From Myrmaecium sp. VS I D KN 1 (taxonomy: Eukaryota > Ascomycota > Dothideomycetes > Valsariales > Valsariaceae): DNA of 64,000 nt. The notes below the pieces were generated by a model. That model had not been told where the DNA came from. It ran no database searches and saw nothing but the letters and a program-made list of their open reading frames with translations. Position numbers and translations under genes: made by a program. The DNA is taken from assembly GCA_019775845.1 (NCBI GenBank), contig JADQAV010000038.1:292812-356811 (forward strand), given 5' to 3'. Below are positions 21,508 to 33,449 of the stretch, piece by piece. Position 1 is the first letter of the stretch. Each line of letters begins with the position of its first letter.

Positions 21508-22743
21508 GCTATAAATGACTGGTATGGTAAAGAAAAGCACATCGTTACAAGGACTAAAACTGGTACTGTACAGTAAAGAAAGTAGAGGCTATCTTTATAT
21601 TCAGAGATGGGGGAACGAGGGCGTCGCAGGAAAGTGCGGTACGAATACGCATGCGGTGAAGAGGAGAGGAAGAAATGAGCGAAGAAGAAAAGATAAGAAT
21701 AGTTCATACGCAGAGTACGTATACGAGAAGGAAATTGTTCATCGGAACCGGGATCATTGTCAAAAGGGCTACAAGGATACTGTGACATACATACCTTGAG
21801 GATAGATGCTTGACCTTCTTCTCCCACGACCAAGCATGTTCCTTCCCTTGTGTTTCAGGCGGTGACTGACCGAGCGCCCGAACGAGACACATGACATGGC
21901 CGCCAGATGATCTTCTGATTGAAGCGAAGGAGAAGAAGAAGCAGAAGCGAACGAGAGAATTCGAGAAAAAAAAAGAAGGTGGCTGGTGTTTCGTGTTTCC
22001 GATCCGATCTGCCGTCGAGCAGCAGCGGTGGTGATCCGTTGCGCGTCCGCTGCTAGGGTTGCATGGACGTTGACTCCGCTAACGTCGCCGCGCCGTGCTC
22101 GCATCAAAAGACGAAGGTCGATCGGGAGAAAAAGAAAACATAGGACGACCTTCTCGAACTGACTGCGGGACAGTGACCGTTGAGAGGTTTTCTCCCCTCC
22201 TCTTTCCCCCTCTCCCTCTCGTTTTCCTTTCTCTCCGTTCCGTACGTGCAGCGCACCACCAAACCCAACCGTTTCCAACGAACAGCAACAAGGCTGCGAC
22301 GCCGGGGAGAGAGGAGGAAGGAGGGAGGAATGTGCTCGATTCGAGCGAAGCTAACCGGGGTCCGGGTGGGGTTCGTGCTGCAGCCGGTTGTTTGGGATAA
22401 ACAGATGATCGGCCGGGGGGGTTGAAGAGGGTGAAGGATGGTTGTGAGCATGGATGACCAGGAGGAAGGGAGGGGGACTCGGTGAATTAATTCATCAACA
22501 AATGACATCCGGCCAAAGCAAGTATGTAGAGGAGTACAGACGGTATCATTGGTGGCTTCCAATACCTCCTCCCTCCCTCCCCAACGGGGCGCTCGCCGAT
22601 CTTCCATCGCGCTGAAAATAAACTGGCTTCGCGTTGTATGTCAGTGTAACCCTTCGAGATCCTTTCGGCGAAGGGGGTTTGGCGGACGGAAAGCGGAGCG
22701 GAATGTGAAAGCAACGGTATGAGACCTAACAGATACTCCTACG

Positions 22744-22863
22744 CACTCCGGTATGAGAAATGAGTCTCAGGCATTCAGGCATATATGCTAATATAAGTAA
22801 CTGCCCCGGCGGCGATGCTTGATGATGCCTGGATACCTGAGACTCATTTCTCATACCGGAGTG
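22744..22863. repeat. 39-bp inverted repeat with 42-nt spacer
   Basis: The left arm 22744-22782 and right arm 22825-22863 are reverse complements over 39 bp with two mismatches; the outer 28 bp match perfectly. The spacer 22783-22824 is 42 nt. Both differences between the arms are C/T transitions. A further partial copy of the arm (CGGTATGAGA) lies at 22715-22724. Flanking bases do not show an obvious target-site duplication and no coding frame is involved. Transcribed RNA from either strand would form a long stem suited to Dicer. Confidence 0.95.
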
Positions 22864-24919
22864 TATGTATGTACAAGATATTCTGATGAAGACGATGACG
22901 ACATGGATCGTCGGAAGGGAGAGAGAGAGAAAAGAGAAAAAAAAAAGAAAAGTGACGACGTTACAGCCCTGCGCGCGCGCCCAGCGTTCGGAGGAGATTA
23001 CCTCTTCCTGCGCAAGCACGCACGGGCAAACGCTCCCCGCCGGGACGGCTTTTGCTGACCGCCACAACTGTTGCTGCTGCTGCTGCTACTGCCGCCGCAA
23101 CTACCCGACGACGGGAAGTTTTGCGGGCGAGCGATGAAGGGATCACGGCTTCATCATGATGGTTGATATTTTCAATCCATCATATATACGTATACGACCC
23201 TATTCTTTTCCCACTCGTACCATATGCCATATGTACAGTATGTATATAGGGCATTAATACCGCCCTTCAATCCGCCAAGGCTGGCTGGCTAGCCGGCAGG
23301 CTGGCGGGGCCGGGCGCGAGAGAAAAATGACATTCAAGCCACACAATCCCCCTCCCCCCACTCCGCGGACCTCTGCCCGTTAGCGAGCTACTCCTACTCC
23401 CAGCTCGGTTTAGATTCCCCTTCTCCTTCTCTCTCGACACCGACCCCTCCGAAGATCGTGACGCGAGACGCGCAACGCCCCAATGCGCGCGCGCGGGTGC
23501 TATTAGCGAGCATGAGCGACAGGGCCGTCATAGGATGCAGCGAGCGTGCGAGAAAGCGGAAAAGGGGGGAAAGCGAAAAGGATCGGACGTTTCCCCGATG
23601 GAAAAAGTAAGGATAACTAATGGATGGATGACGAGAAGAGATGAGATTGGAAAAGAGATGGAATGATGCGCTGGCATGCCTCAGCGCCACTCGATGGCCG
23701 TGCCGGTGAGCGATCTGAAGCGTGAGGCACACCCGCACACACACCCCCTTTCCTTTTCCCGTGACGACCGACGACGAGGACGAGGATCATAAGCGAGGAC
23801 GAGGCAGGGGTGGGTGGCTGGTGTGTGTGTGTGTGCATGTGGGTGGGATGCGGCGGCGGCGGCAGCTGATGAGCCACCACCTGCATGGACGGGCAGGGGA
23901 GGAGGGCAAGGGGGCATCCGCGGCGGGAAACTCTGCCCGACTCTTCCACTTCCGCACCGGTATTCTTTTATTTATCTATCTGTTATGATTGTATTTATTT
24001 TTTCTTAGGGTTAAGAAAGGGGAAGAACCCATCTCCATTCCATGAGGAAGAGAATAATAGGATAAATTAACAGCAACATGTATTGTCGTTGACAGAAAGA
24101 GGAAAGGTGGTCATTTCGCCCAAGGACAATATGAAGGGGTTGTTTTAATATATAAAAGTTAAGGTGTAATGATGTATTGTGGGGAGGGGGATAAGCATAG
24201 TAGAATAAAGGTAAGAAAACATCAAAAATCGTGTGTACGCCGCGCAGAGATGCACGTGGGAAGAATACCAAAGAAAAACAGAGAAAAGGAAGAAGAAGAA
24301 CAAAAGGATAAAGCATCCAATAGCCTCGTCCAGCCAACCAGCCACATAAAAAAAAGGGTATCTTGTTCTGAAAGAAAAGTGGGAAAGAGAGAGAGTGTGT
24401 GCGTGATTGAGGAAAAGAACTCCATCTGAAACCTTCTCCTGCATCATTCCGGGGTCAACCGCGTCAAGCAGAAAAGATGAAGAGGAAGAAGGAAAAAAAG
24501 GGGAGCATGTCAGGACTGATATGCTGACGAAGAGAACCACCAAGAAGAGAAGAAGAAAAGAAGAAGACCATTCTGTGCCAATGTGTACGGGGCTAGCCGC
24601 AGCCCACAGGCGAACCCATCTTGACCTCGCGTTGCTTCGCCGAGCCGCGCGTGTGCAAGTTTGTTTTGATAATAAAACGCTCGTTCGTCAAAAAAAAAGA
24701 TCAAGAAACTCATAAAAGATGTATGGAAGAAGGGGAAGAAAGTAAGGGGGTATCGCAAAAATGAAAAGCCTGGTGAATCGACCGAGCATCTCAGAGCGCG
24801 GAAAACACCTCGCCGGGTACCGTCCGTCCCGCCCTGGGTCCGTGCTCGAAGTATAGTATGTTGGATATTACAGTCGTGAGCGATCGTTAAGCGAGCGATG
24901 CGAGTCGGCGCGGCCGCCT

Positions 24920-27741
24920 TCAGTAGAGAAGTCGAAGCTCGTAGCCGGCAGAGTTGACGTTCTCAATCGCACCGACATCACCGTCCACCTGAACGTCGGT
25001 GGGCCCCGCGTCCCACTCCCTCTTCATCGGCGACTGCGGTTTCACTTCCACGATCTCCGCAGTCATGTCCTGACCTTCTGGGATCTCTTGCACGACTTGA
25101 TCGTCCAGCAGAATCGACAGCCCCTGGCTGTTGACCCTCAGAGCTCGGACGACTTGCGTTGGCTCAACGTTGGCCTTTGTCGCGATCCCATTCACCAAGT
25201 CTTTCAGCGTGCGCTGCATCAAGTAAATCGCGCGGTAGTAAGGATCCTCCGGGTCTTTGCCGGCCACTCTGATCTGCGCATAGAAGCAGGCAACTACACT
25301 CGATTAGCACACTGCATTTGCGCAACAGGGTTCACCCTGGCTTACCTGGCTTGACCACTCGCTCTGGCGGCGGCTGGTAACTGTAATCGACCCCCAACGC
25401 CTCGATCCATCCTGACAGCGTGTCATTCTCGCCTGATAGCTGCCGTTTGACCTTGATAGGAACGCCGGGCGGGCTGATGGTGCGGGCGCCGACACCTGGA
25501 ATATCGCCCGTCGCGGTCTGAGGAAGGTTGCGCCATTCGTTCGAGGACATGCGCGAGGGAGGGCCGAAGGGTGTTGGGTGCTGGAAAGCCGAGCCCGGCC
25601 GACCGCCGGAGTTGATGGACTGGGAGCTCGGTGTGGGGGACACGATCGAGGATGTCGCACCAGTGTTTGAGCGACGCCGTTCCCAGCCACCGTCGGCTTG
25701 ATGTCCATCAACTTTGGTCAGGTCCTGAGGCTCGCCCGACAAATGCACGGGATACTTGTCCGGGTCGTCCGTTTCGTCCCCCTTCAAGTGCAGTACGCTC
25801 GCCGGTCGCGTAGAGGTGAACATGTCCTGGAGAGTCGCGAGTTTCGAATGCAAATCTTCCTCAGCTGGGACGCGGTTGCCAGTCGAGCTCGCGGAAGACA
25901 TGGACCAGGTTCGCTTATGCTTAGGTACTTTACCAGGTCGGTTACTGGCCGGCACTTTCGCGACGGATCCGCTGCGGCGACGCTTGCCAAAATCCTTCAT
26001 GCCCGCTTCTGCTTGAGCGATCTGCTGCTTGATCTTGTCAATGGTTTTCTTGATGTGAGCGATGTCGTTCGAAAGTTTCCGTTCGGCGCCGTGGTCGCGG
26101 AACAGCTTGACCTTGCAGTAGCAGACTTCAGCGTTGCTGCCATCGGGAGGGACAGGTTCAGGCGGCTCCAGTAATTCCGTTTTCGCACATAGCCGTACTG
26201 GGATGCCCTTGACGCCTTTCGAATGGCTGAAGTCCGTGGAGAGGAAGTTGAAGCGAACGGCCACGGTGCATTCGGCAGGCCCATTTGGTACTGGGGTCCA
26301 GGTAACAGCGAACCCATCGAAGGAAGCCGACTCGAGGTCCACTTTAGGACGCCCTGCCATGTCGCCCGCGCCAACTTGACTGGGGTCAACGAACTCAACC
26401 GCTTGGAGCTTCCCACCTCTTTGATGCGCTTCGTTCGTCCCACGTCCCTCTTTCCACAGTTGCCAACACGCAGCCGGTTTCTGCCGCTGCTGCTCATCGT
26501 CGAAAGAGATCCTGATGTATGTCCGGTATTTCGGCAGGGGTGCGAGAGGGACCATCTGGGAGTTTCTGTCAACGATTTGAATCGAGTATGCCTGTCCTTT
26601 GTTGAGGTAAGTGACGGGGATTTCTTGCGCGTGCTTAATCATGGCCGTCGGAGCGTTCAGCGTAACGTGGAATCGGAAACTGCGTTCTGTAAGTCATGCG
26701 CACATAGAGATAGAAGAGAGAACATACTCTACCGGCGGCTGCTGGAGATCGATCTGCTGCCCATCGAAGTTCTGGGGTGGGAAGGTGAGGACAGGCGACT
26801 GCTCTTGCATATCGACATCGAGACCGATGCCATCCATGGAAGAATCCTCCGGCGGAGGGGCCAAGGGATCGAACGTAGCCGGCGCCGCATGAGAGAAATT
26901 CTGGGGAGCAAACGCCTGTTGAGGCGGGATCCCGAACGGATTGGGGTTCTGAAAGTGCGGCGCCGCGATGGCCGTCGGGTGAAATCCGTGCAGGGGAGCT
27001 GTGGATGCTTGCACGGTATTCAGAGCTCCTTCGGAAGTTGGTAGAGATAACGGTGTCCCGAGGCCGAAGCTGAATCCCGGGGTGTGCAGATCACCCGCCT
27101 GGTTATGGTAGATTGTGTTCATGCCGCCCGGAGTAGGCGTGTAGTAACCAGGTGGTTGATTCGCAAAAGATGCGAAGGCGAAGCTGTTTGGGTCCAGCAA
27201 CGAAGGCGTAAACCTCCATGGTTCGTTGGCGGCCCTTGGGGTAGGGTCCTGGTCTTTGATGTCTTCGGCATCGCCAAACGCTCTACAAGTAAACGAGAAC
27301 ACGGATCAGTACTTTGTTTCGCGCGAAAGACCGCAAGATCGGCGGCATATGCGAGAAAGTCGAACGGGTCGCTCCAGTGGAAAAGTCGCGATCCATGATC
27401 ACCACTACGGCCTGACATGAGGCTCGCTAGGAATTTAGCACTTACCGAGGCTGGTGCGCTACGTCGAGAGCATCGGTGAGGGTCGTGCCCCCGCCCTGCA
27501 CAGGCACAGCGGGCGGACGAGTCGAGGCGGCGAGCTGAGGGAAAGTCTGCTTGAAGTGCTCTAGCAGCTCGTCATTTGGCTTCTGTGAATTCGTCCTGCG
27601 AGAACCAGTTAGCTTCGATGAACTGGCTGGGCTGGATCGCCCGGAGAAAGATATAGAAAAAAAAAGGCGGGCCACGCATCGACGACGGGTTAAGGGAGAG
27701 TCGCAAGGCAGAGGGGGTCGAGCGCACCGATTTCGAAACAT
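24920..27741 (-). CDS. CP2/grainyhead-family transcription factor
   Basis: Exons (minus): 27741-27728, 27595-27446, 27282-26728, 26679-25346 and 25293-24920, giving 808 aa. The first coding exon is 14 nt (MFRN plus two bases). The N-terminal 230 residues are Pro/Asn/Gln-rich. The CP2 DNA-binding domain begins near residue 240 (DFRFHVTLNAPTAMIKH, then EIPVTYLNKGQAYSIQ) and runs to about 460, including FDGFAVTWTPVPNGPAECTV and the KGVKGIPVRLCAKTE block typical of CP2 proteins. A basic Ser-rich linker follows (KHKRTWSMSS). The C-terminal ubiquitin-like/dimerisation segment includes YYRAIYLMQRTLKDLV and LRVNSQGLSILLDDQVVQEI. In Neurospora the relative csp-2 controls conidial separation and wall remodelling. 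That role here is inference. Upstream lies 4 kb without a gene. Confidence 0.92.
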
Positions 27742-28208
27742 CGCTGGGGGGGAGGGTCGCGGGTGGAAGCTCAGCGCAAAGAGAGCATCGAGAGAGCGAG
27801 AGGCAGGAGATGTTCGGGATAGCGACAGCGACAACAGCGAGAGGAGCGGAGAGGAGAGAAAAGAGGAGAGAGAGGAGAGAGAGGAGCAGTTGAGCGGGAG
27901 GGTTGACGGGCGGTGGAGCGGTAGCGGTGGTGCTCAGTGGTGGTGGTCGTTGTGCTGGTGAATCTGGAGAGATATGGCGCAGGCAGATGAAGGGGTCAAG
28001 CCACAGGTCAAGGTAGGCCGAATGCAGGAGGTCGAGGGGTGTCGGGGAGGGGGCGGGCCAACTTTAAGGTGTCCCCGGCCTAGCCACGGATGAGCCACGG
28101 ATGTGCTCCCAATGGGTCAAACGGCAGCGCCGGTGGGCCCGACCACATCGCGCCTGTGGCCGGTGGCCTGTGGCATTTTCGGGGACTGGGACGTGTCGGG
28201 AGCACCAA

Positions 28209-28315
28209 CGGGGGCGGAGGGGGAGGGGGGGTGGTGGTAGGGTGGGAGGGGGAGGGGGGAAGAGGGAGGGGGACGGTGACGGGGGGAGGGGGTTGGAGGT
28301 GGAGGTGGAGGTGGA
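28209..28315 (+). repeat. G-run cluster with quadruplex potential
   Basis: More than ten runs of three to seven G occur within about 107 bp of the + strand, separated by one to four bases. This arrangement can fold as G-quadruplexes. It lies about 0.5 kb upstream of the CP2 gene start. Confidence 0.7.
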
Positions 28316-28518
28316 AGACGATGACACTGGAGGAGGAGAGACGAAGATAGCCAGACGTTCCGCTGCGGTGCTGGTGCTGGTGCTGGTGCTGATGATGCTG
28401 CTGATGATGCTGGTGCCGGTGCTGCTTGCTGGTGCTGCTTGCTGCAAGCCAGGCGACGAAGCGAGGGCGGGCGCAGGTGCAGAGCTGCTTTGCTCTGGTG
28501 GACGGGGGACGGAGGGAG

Positions 28519-28560
28519 AGGGAGTGGGAGTGGGAGTGGGAGTGGGAGTGGGAGTGGGAG
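28519..28560. repeat. GGGAGT hexanucleotide array
   Basis: About seven tandem copies of a 6-bp unit. On the minus strand it reads as a Thr/Pro-type codon repeat, but no supported gene covers it. Confidence 0.9.
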
Positions 28561-31500
28561 AGGCAGAGAGAGGCAGAGGGGGAACGAAACGAACGTCTGT
28601 CACCAAAGCCGCCGCTGCTGGACTTTTGCTAGGTAGACGGCTACCGTAGCTGCCAGTGCCCCTTAGCCACCACCTCCGATCGGTAAAAGGTCGTCAACAG
28701 CCCGCCAACAATCCGCCAACCCGCCAACCCGCCAGTCTCATCAATCACCCACCCACTCACCACTGGTAGGGAGGTTCGGTACCTAAGCTAGTCAGTTATG
28801 TACTGTACATCCCTTGACTGTTTACCGGATACCGACGTGCTGCCAGCCTGCCACCTACCAGTAGTAGCCTGCCAGCCCCTCCGGGTACGAGAATAGACGA
28901 CTAGCAGCCCTCCCTCCACCCTTCCGCGCTCTCTCTCTCTCCCGTCGCCCCAATCTGCTGCTTTCTCATGCGTCCCCCGGCGTTGCCCCGCACCGCCACA
29001 GCACCGCGCGCCGCATTTCGATAGCTTCCACGACGGTCATAGGTACGGAAGAGAAGCCAGACCTTTCTTGAGGCAGTCGGGCGTGCCACATTCCTTCGCT
29101 CACTCCTTAAAAAAATGCTGCCTTTGCCTCTCTTCCCCCTGTCGGGACGTCAATGAAACCGCACGTTGGATTGGGGGAGCGGATGGCGCTTCCAGAGCGC
29201 GGTGCTGTGCCACGCGGACCCCGATGATGATCGCTCTGCCGATGAGAGCTCGATGCCACACGCCCACACGCCGGGGCGAGAGGGGCGAGTGGCTCGTGAG
29301 AAGGATGTGTGGGTGCGTGTGGGTGTGTGTGGGTGTGTGAGCACGACCTACCGATTACCCCCCCTCCCCCCCCCCTTTCGATCCTTCATCTCTCTCAAGC
29401 ATCGCGTTCTCTTGCGCCGAAGAAGCGATGATGCTCCCGGTAATTAATGTCCGTACATGGCTCCCCGTGGAATTATTGCCCAAACCGTGCGCCAACGAAT
29501 CCCCCTCGTCGCAATCGCAGCCAATTCGCTGCGCGATTGCTCCGGCAAATCATAGGGACGGACTGAGTGACGGATTGACTTTATGACGCCGTGACAACAG
29601 AGCAGCAGCAGCAGCAGCAAGGCTAGACATCGTTAAATGTGTTGTATTAGTGACCCGCGAAGAGCGCGCCCTCTCCCTGCGATCCCCCTTCACCATCTCA
29701 AGCCTCGCCTACAGGCGACGAACAGACACGCGCCTCTCTCACCGACATCTCAGATGGATGCTCCTCTCGATCGAGGTGCCAGCGCCGAAATGAGATGACG
29801 TCCCTAGAGTAGTTACTTGCCGGATCAGTCGCCCGTATTGTATAGGATCGGTGTCATCCGCGCTGTTCGATTTGCTCATTTCCCTGGCGCTTGGGCGACC
29901 GACCGGTGGTGGTTGTGGTGGAGTGATGGCCGACGAGGTTCTCCCTCCCCCGCGCGCGGCCGCACATACAATATTTCCGCCAGCGCGGCTGCGTTACCGT
30001 CCAATCCTGTGGCTGACCGCGATCGCATCTCAAGCAGCCGTTTCTTTTCTCGCCAGGAAGCAACCTGGTGCGAATGAATATCACGAAGTTCCTTACTGAC
30101 CCTTTTCTTTTTTCATAATCAAGATCCTGATAACAACACCTGTCTCTGCGGTTCGCCCTTCCTCTCTCTCGTTGACGGCAGAGTAGTAGAGGTAGGTACG
30201 TCGAGCCGAGATGAAGGAGCGGTGCAGAAAAAACGGTTCGGAGCCTATGGGCAGCCCGGTCCCGCGACGAGCCCACCAGGGCGTTTGAAGTCCGTCGTCA
30301 TCGTTAGATCCGCCCAAAGCACCGATCGCACGGTCGGTCGTCTGCAACAGAAGCGACGGTCTGCCGGCCTCCCCCACCAACAGCAACACCGCCAGCACCA
30401 ACCCCCAAGCTGCTGCTGCCAGAGGACGCACGGGAGCAGAGCCCGTGCGACAACGCGGATCTGCCAGGACGTGGCAACCGCACACTGTGCTGTACGTATC
30501 GCGGACCGTGGTCGACTTATCTTACGATGCGGCCCGCTCGAAGATCCTTTGGGCAGGCCCGAAAGGCTAGGCTAGGCTACTCCTCGGAACCGCAGAAGTG
30601 GCTGTGCTCCGAGGGAAAAAAGGAGAATGGTTTGCGCGACGCTGCAGGCTGGAGGGGAGGGGGCGGCGGGGAGGGGAGGGTTTGCTAACAGTTGCGGAGG
30701 GCGAAACGCCTCGCCCGAGAAAGCGGGAACCGAGGCTGCTGCTGGCTTGACTCTGACGGGTCGCGCAGGCAAAAGGTCGTGCGACGGAAATTTACCCCAG
30801 TGCTAGCATAGGAGGCGACGGTGTTGTCCGGAGGACGCAGGTCGGGATCCAATTGCCCTTACGTGCCTCTAGCCTGACCCTTCGCCTATGTGACATGCCC
30901 CTTGCGGTCTAGGTGTGGCGGTCTAGGTGTGGCGCAGGGTGGCGTCGCTGGAAGGTCGGCATCGCCGTCCCGTCCAGCGTCTTGCGGGATGCGGAAAGGG
31001 TTGCGCCGTCGATGGAGTTCAAGACGGAGGACGCGTACGCAAACGCAAGCGCAAATGCAACCTACCTTAACGTCGGAAAAACGGGCGGGTCCCGAAAGAA
31101 GAGCCTGGGGTCTTCCCGAAACACTCCATCACAAGGGGGATATTACCTCATTCTCGTAAGGCTTCGATATGCATGAAGTGTGGCCAACTGGCAGACGCAG
31201 GCACATGGCGACCTGCAGGCGACACAGCTCAAACCGGGGTACAGCTCTTAGGCTCTCATAGAAAACAGCTCGTATTGATCGCCGGCCTGTGCCCATCAAG
31301 CACTCTGATAAGTAGGTAAAGTAGATGCATATTTTCCTCTCAAGGAGAGCTGGCGGTATTGCGTGAGCTCGTCACGCCTGCTCATAGCCACACCAAGCCA
31401 ACAAACTGGCAGTTGTAGACCATCCACCTTGCCGTGAAGCCGAGGACTAGAATCTTTCGTAGGAGGGACCACTCCCTAAGCTCACGAACTCCATATATGG

Positions 31501-31812
31501 TACTGTACACCCGTGGAGAGCTGCGGTAAGACAAACTAGCTTGTCAGCTTCACATGTGTTCGACCATAATCATAATGCATCGGAAACGCCCATAGACATC
31601 TCACGAATGCCCGGCTCCTCTCATTTGCTTTCAGTCATCCGTCAAGCACCGCCTACCCGAAGAGTTTATACATCTTTATACCGTGACCTTGTATTGTTCC
31701 GGAAATGCCCGGGGTTGCTTGAACCCGGCTATTCTGTGACCCTGCTCGACGATCGCTTGATCGCTGGCCCTGCTCGTCTCAGTAGGTGACCGCTTTATGC
31801 TCTCATCTTCGA

Positions 31813-33449
31813 TCAGTTGGGGCTACTACTGATTGATTGCTTGTCGGACGCCGCCGGCTCTGGTGAAAATATTGCAGTACTGGCAGAATTCCTGTCCGAC
31901 CGCTTCCCCCTGCCATCGATCATTTCCTCATCCTGAAGGTGTATGACGGTGGTTGTGCTTGCTGTAGACCTAGAACTCGTCCCCCTACGAGCCTTACCTG
32001 CTTGCGCCGCAATGTTTCGGTGTTCAACGGGGGCAGCCGCGATCAGTAACTTATGCATGTTCGGCGTTGAAGCATGTGTCTTCATTTTCACCCGGGGCGG
32101 TTGGTTTTCGTCCCGTAGCGGCAGATCACTATCGTCGCCAGGCATGAACGAAAATGGACGCCGAGTATGCCGGCTGATGTGAACTCCAGTGGGTTCGGAG
32201 CATGGGCTGGTAGGTACATCACACTCGACCTGCTCCGGCAGAATGCGAGTTTCCCGGCAGCTAGCATCGAAGGGTTGCTCAAACCCGTGGTGAGGAGGAT
32301 GAGTACGACTGTAGTGGTCAGAAGTGTTTTCAAGAAACTGTTCACTCAATTCACGAATGACCGTTTCCGTGTTGAGTTCATTCTTGCGGCCAATGATCTC
32401 CGCGAATCGACTGAGATCGAGCATAGTATCCCCTTGTTCCCGGCCTGGATGTTGAGCTTCCGAATCCTCCATCTCGTCGGGAAGCAGATCTCCCACGGAA
32501 CTGAAGTCATCTGCGGAGTGCTGAGTGGCTATGCTATGCGAACGGCAAGATGACCTGTTATCTGCGCCTGACGATAGTTCCAACTCCCTTGACGTGGGAG
32601 GTGTGCCCACAGGCAGCTCGACTGTCGATTTTGTGGCTGCGAACTTTCGGGACAATGCTCGTTCTGTCAATGCGCCCGCTGCATGGTTACTGAGTACTGA
32701 TACCGAAGTTAGTTACCTAAGTACTGATAGCAGAGGGTTTGCAGAATCTACTCGCACTTACTCTTTCGGGACATCTTCATTCCGCCTCGTTTATGGTGTT
32801 TGTACTGGAGCAAGTCATTATGGCATGTATTGGTATTATGCATACCTCCTCGCCTCGCCTGACTGACGGAACGAACCATTAATACATCCTCGAGGCCATG
32901 GTCATGGTTCGCGAGCTTCATCTCCAGTTTCTTGATGTCACTGCGTAGATGCAGCTCATCCTCCGACCAGTGTCTGCCTGCCTCCTCAAAATCATCCTGA
33001 GCTGCTTTCAAACTGGCTCGCAGGCTATCATTCTGCTCACGCAGCTCTCTGTAAGACTCGAGCACACGAAGTAGGCCACTATTATGCTGCGGGGAGAGAG
33101 GTTGATGAGGATGCATATAGAGAGCGCTGAGGACAGGTTCCATAGCTTGCAACGGGTCCGTTTGACGGCCAGTACTGGCTGGTGGTGTTGCCGACCATAT
33201 CTCACCGGCAAGCCAATCGACCTCGGGAACGGTGGTAGGAGTATGTATGTAACCTGAGACGTAACTGGTGAGCTTCTTAGGCCGCTTACGCTGGGCCGGG
33301 GACTGGCCACACAGCTCGGTAGGCAGTCGCTCCGAGGATTTGAGCTGCATTGCAGCCGCGTCCGTGGGTGTCACAGGCGTCGTGGGTGTCGTGGGCGCCT
33401 TTGACCTCCCCGGCTGGATTCTCTTGCGCCACTGCTGATAATCGGACAT
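31813..33449 (-). CDS. Unrecognised protein with central coiled coil
   Basis: Exons (minus): 33449-32846, 32785-32762 and 32663-31813, giving 492 aa. I do not recognise the family. The start MSDYQQWRKRIQPGRSKAP is basic, and a Thr/Pro-rich stretch (residues 17-31) carries several TP sites. Residues 125-187 form a clear coiled coil (LLRVLESYRELREQNDSLR, then LRSDIKKLEMKLA). The C-terminal 290 residues are Ser/Arg-rich with an acidic patch near DEMEDSEAQ and look largely disordered. The middle exon is only 24 nt. It is the sole choice I found that keeps the frame, because the nearby CAG acceptor would bring a stop. An N-terminal extension from an in-frame ATG at 33563 is possible. The layout would suit a structural or spindle/septum-associated protein, but nothing proves it. 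Confidence 0.65.

Larger units (their letters stand above)
19044..24919. other. 5.9-kb gene-free, purine-rich interval between convergent genes
   Basis: No recognisable protein, RNA gene or mobile element was found on either strand. From about 19.3 to 24.8 kb the + strand is visibly A/G-rich with many GAAGAA and GAGAGA tracts. This depletes stops on the minus strand and explains the long minus-strand frames (439 codons at 20514-21833, 169 at 21769-22278). Contents that can be named are CATG repeats at 21491-21507, a large inverted repeat at 22744-22863, a CTG run near 23070 and a GT run near 23821-23836. It may be extended 3' UTRs, non-coding RNA or unannotated sequence. Confidence 0.5.
27742..31812. 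promoter_or_regulatory. 4.1-kb upstream region of the CP2/grainyhead gene
   Basis: This gene-free stretch lies upstream of the minus-strand CP2 gene and downstream of the coiled-coil gene. It holds a dense cluster of G-runs (28209-28315), CTGGTG/GATGCT triplets (28364-28446), a GGGAGT hexamer array (28519-28560), GCCAACC-type repeats near 28690-28735 and GTAC-rich palindromic bits near 28800 and 31500. No frame encodes a recognisable product. A large regulatory region or long leader is likely but inferred. Confidence 0.45.

Noticed and set aside
20514-21833. Open frame of 439 codons on the minus strand
   Set aside because: The opposite strand is A/G-rich, so this strand is poor in stops. The protein is a patternless mix of Ser, His, Phe and Leu with no domain, and no plausible splice partners were seen.
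22104-22607. 167-codon minus-strand frame near the inverted repeat
   Set aside because: Composition follows the purine bias of the other strand; no motif and no supporting splice structure.
22744-22863. Inverted repeat as a complete transposon
   Set aside because: The spacer is only 42 nt, no clear target-site duplication is visible and no transposase-like frame is nearby. A MITE remains possible but is not claimed.
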